35,109 nucleotides of DNA from GCA-2697345 sp045565015 (GTDB lineage Bacteria > Pseudomonadota > Alphaproteobacteria > Rhodobacterales > Rhodobacteraceae), in assembly GCA_045565015.1 (NCBI GenBank), contig JBJLGD010000026.1, positions 1 to 35,109 on the forward strand, written 5' to 3'. Below are positions 34,658 to 35,109 of the stretch, piece by piece. The position numbers were made by a program, and so were the translations under genes. The notes beneath the pieces were generated by a model, which did no database searches, had not been told where the DNA came from, and saw only the letters and a list, made by a program, of their open reading frames with translations. The stretch's first letter is position 1. Every line of letters starts with the position of its first letter.

Positions 34658-35109
34658 ATGAATACAGAAAGTCTGGAGTTTGACTATATAATTGTCGGGG
34701 CAGGTTCTGCAGGTTGTGTTCTGGCTAATGGTCTTAGTGCTGACCCAAGCTGTAGAGTTTTGCTTTTAGAGGCAGGAATACCAGATAAAAACGTATTTCT
34801 CAAAATACCTGCTGGCGTGTACCGCGTTTTTAGAGATCCAAAATTTAATTGGAATTACTATACGGAACCAGAAAAGTCATTAAATAATAGGACGATATTT
34901 ACACCCAGAGGAAAAGTTTTAGGAGGGAGTTCATCAATTAATTCTATGGTCTACATGCGAGGGCATCCTTTGGATTATGATAGGTGGGCTAGTGAATGTG
35001 GTTTAAGTGACTGGAGTTTTTCTAAATGTCTCCCATATTTTATCGATGGTGAAAATTTTTCTGGGGGGAAAAGCAAATGGCGGGGTTCCGATGGGCTACT
35101 TTCTGTAAC
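34658..35109 (+). CDS. GMC-family FAD oxidoreductase (3' end cut by window edge)
   Basis: An open frame of 150 codons starts at ATG 34658 and reaches the window end. The FAD-binding VGAGSAGCVLA is at residues 13-23, followed by the strand-end acidic block LLLEAG. The GMC signature is PRGKVLGGSSSINSMVYMRG with DYDRWA behind it. This is the N-terminal third of a choline-dehydrogenase or alcohol-dehydrogenase-like enzyme. It follows the hydroxylase by 26 bp in the same direction, so it is probably in the same operon. The substrate cannot be assigned. Confidence 0.9.
   Translation, partial: MNTESLEFDYIIVGAGSAGCVLANGLSADPSCRVLLLEAGIPDKNVFLKIPAGVYRVFRDPKFNWNYYTEPEKSLNNRTIFTPRGKVLGGSSSINSMVYMRGHPLDYDRWASECGLSDWSFSKCLPYFIDGENFSGGKSKWRGSDGLLSV

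Overview
The window is a gene-dense, AT-rich stretch of an alphaproteobacterial chromosome. Gene order and protein sequence point to a low-GC marine member of the Rhodobacterales (Roseobacter relatives). The order hslV-hslU ... smr-mltA-tim44 / fxsA-secB / dnaQ-coaE-maf // rho-mnmE-mnmG-rsmG-parA-parB / hemW-rdgB-rph // hrcA-grpE is, from memory, the Rhodobacteraceae order. This is recognition from the sequence, not a database result. Nearly everything is housekeeping; I see no insertion sequence, phage, CRISPR array, tRNA or rRNA.

Layout: (1) 1-3.05 kb holds a BioC/NDUFAF5-like methyltransferase cut by the left edge, a MarR regulator, ubiG and a prolyl iminopeptidase gene. (2) 3.09-8.54 kb is the rimP-nusA-ylxR/L7Ae-infB transcription/translation operon, with a leader that carries an intrinsic-terminator-like hairpin just before rimP. 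(3) 8.58-11.74 kb has the HslVU protease and an MFS transporter. (4) 11.7-13.96 kb, leftward, has an Smr protein, MltA (apparently without a signal peptide) and a Tim44-like membrane protein; fxsA and secB run rightward from the same divergent spacer. (5) dnaQ, coaE and maf run leftward from a 504-bp gap at 16934-17437, the only long non-coding region. That gap has a perfect DnaA box, further near-matches, a tandem 12-mer, a very AT-rich tract and a perfect 10-bp dyad over the rho promoter. Lying near parAB, a perfect parS and mnmG/rsmG, it is a good candidate for the replication origin. (6) 17.4-24.2 kb, rightward, has rho, mnmE, mnmG, rsmG (with parS inside its first codons), parA and parB. 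(7) hemW, rdgB and rph (leftward) diverge from hrcA-grpE (rightward); mutS (leftward) converges on grpE. (8) 31.3 kb to the end is an aromatic-compound catabolic operon: extradiol dioxygenase, FAH-family hydrolase, an MhpA-like FAD hydroxylase broken by one extra G in a G6 run, and a GMC oxidoreductase cut by the right edge.

The points most worth a second look are the candidate origin with its repeats, the rimP leader, the frameshifted hydroxylase and the MltA start. I found no clearly new multi-gene system.
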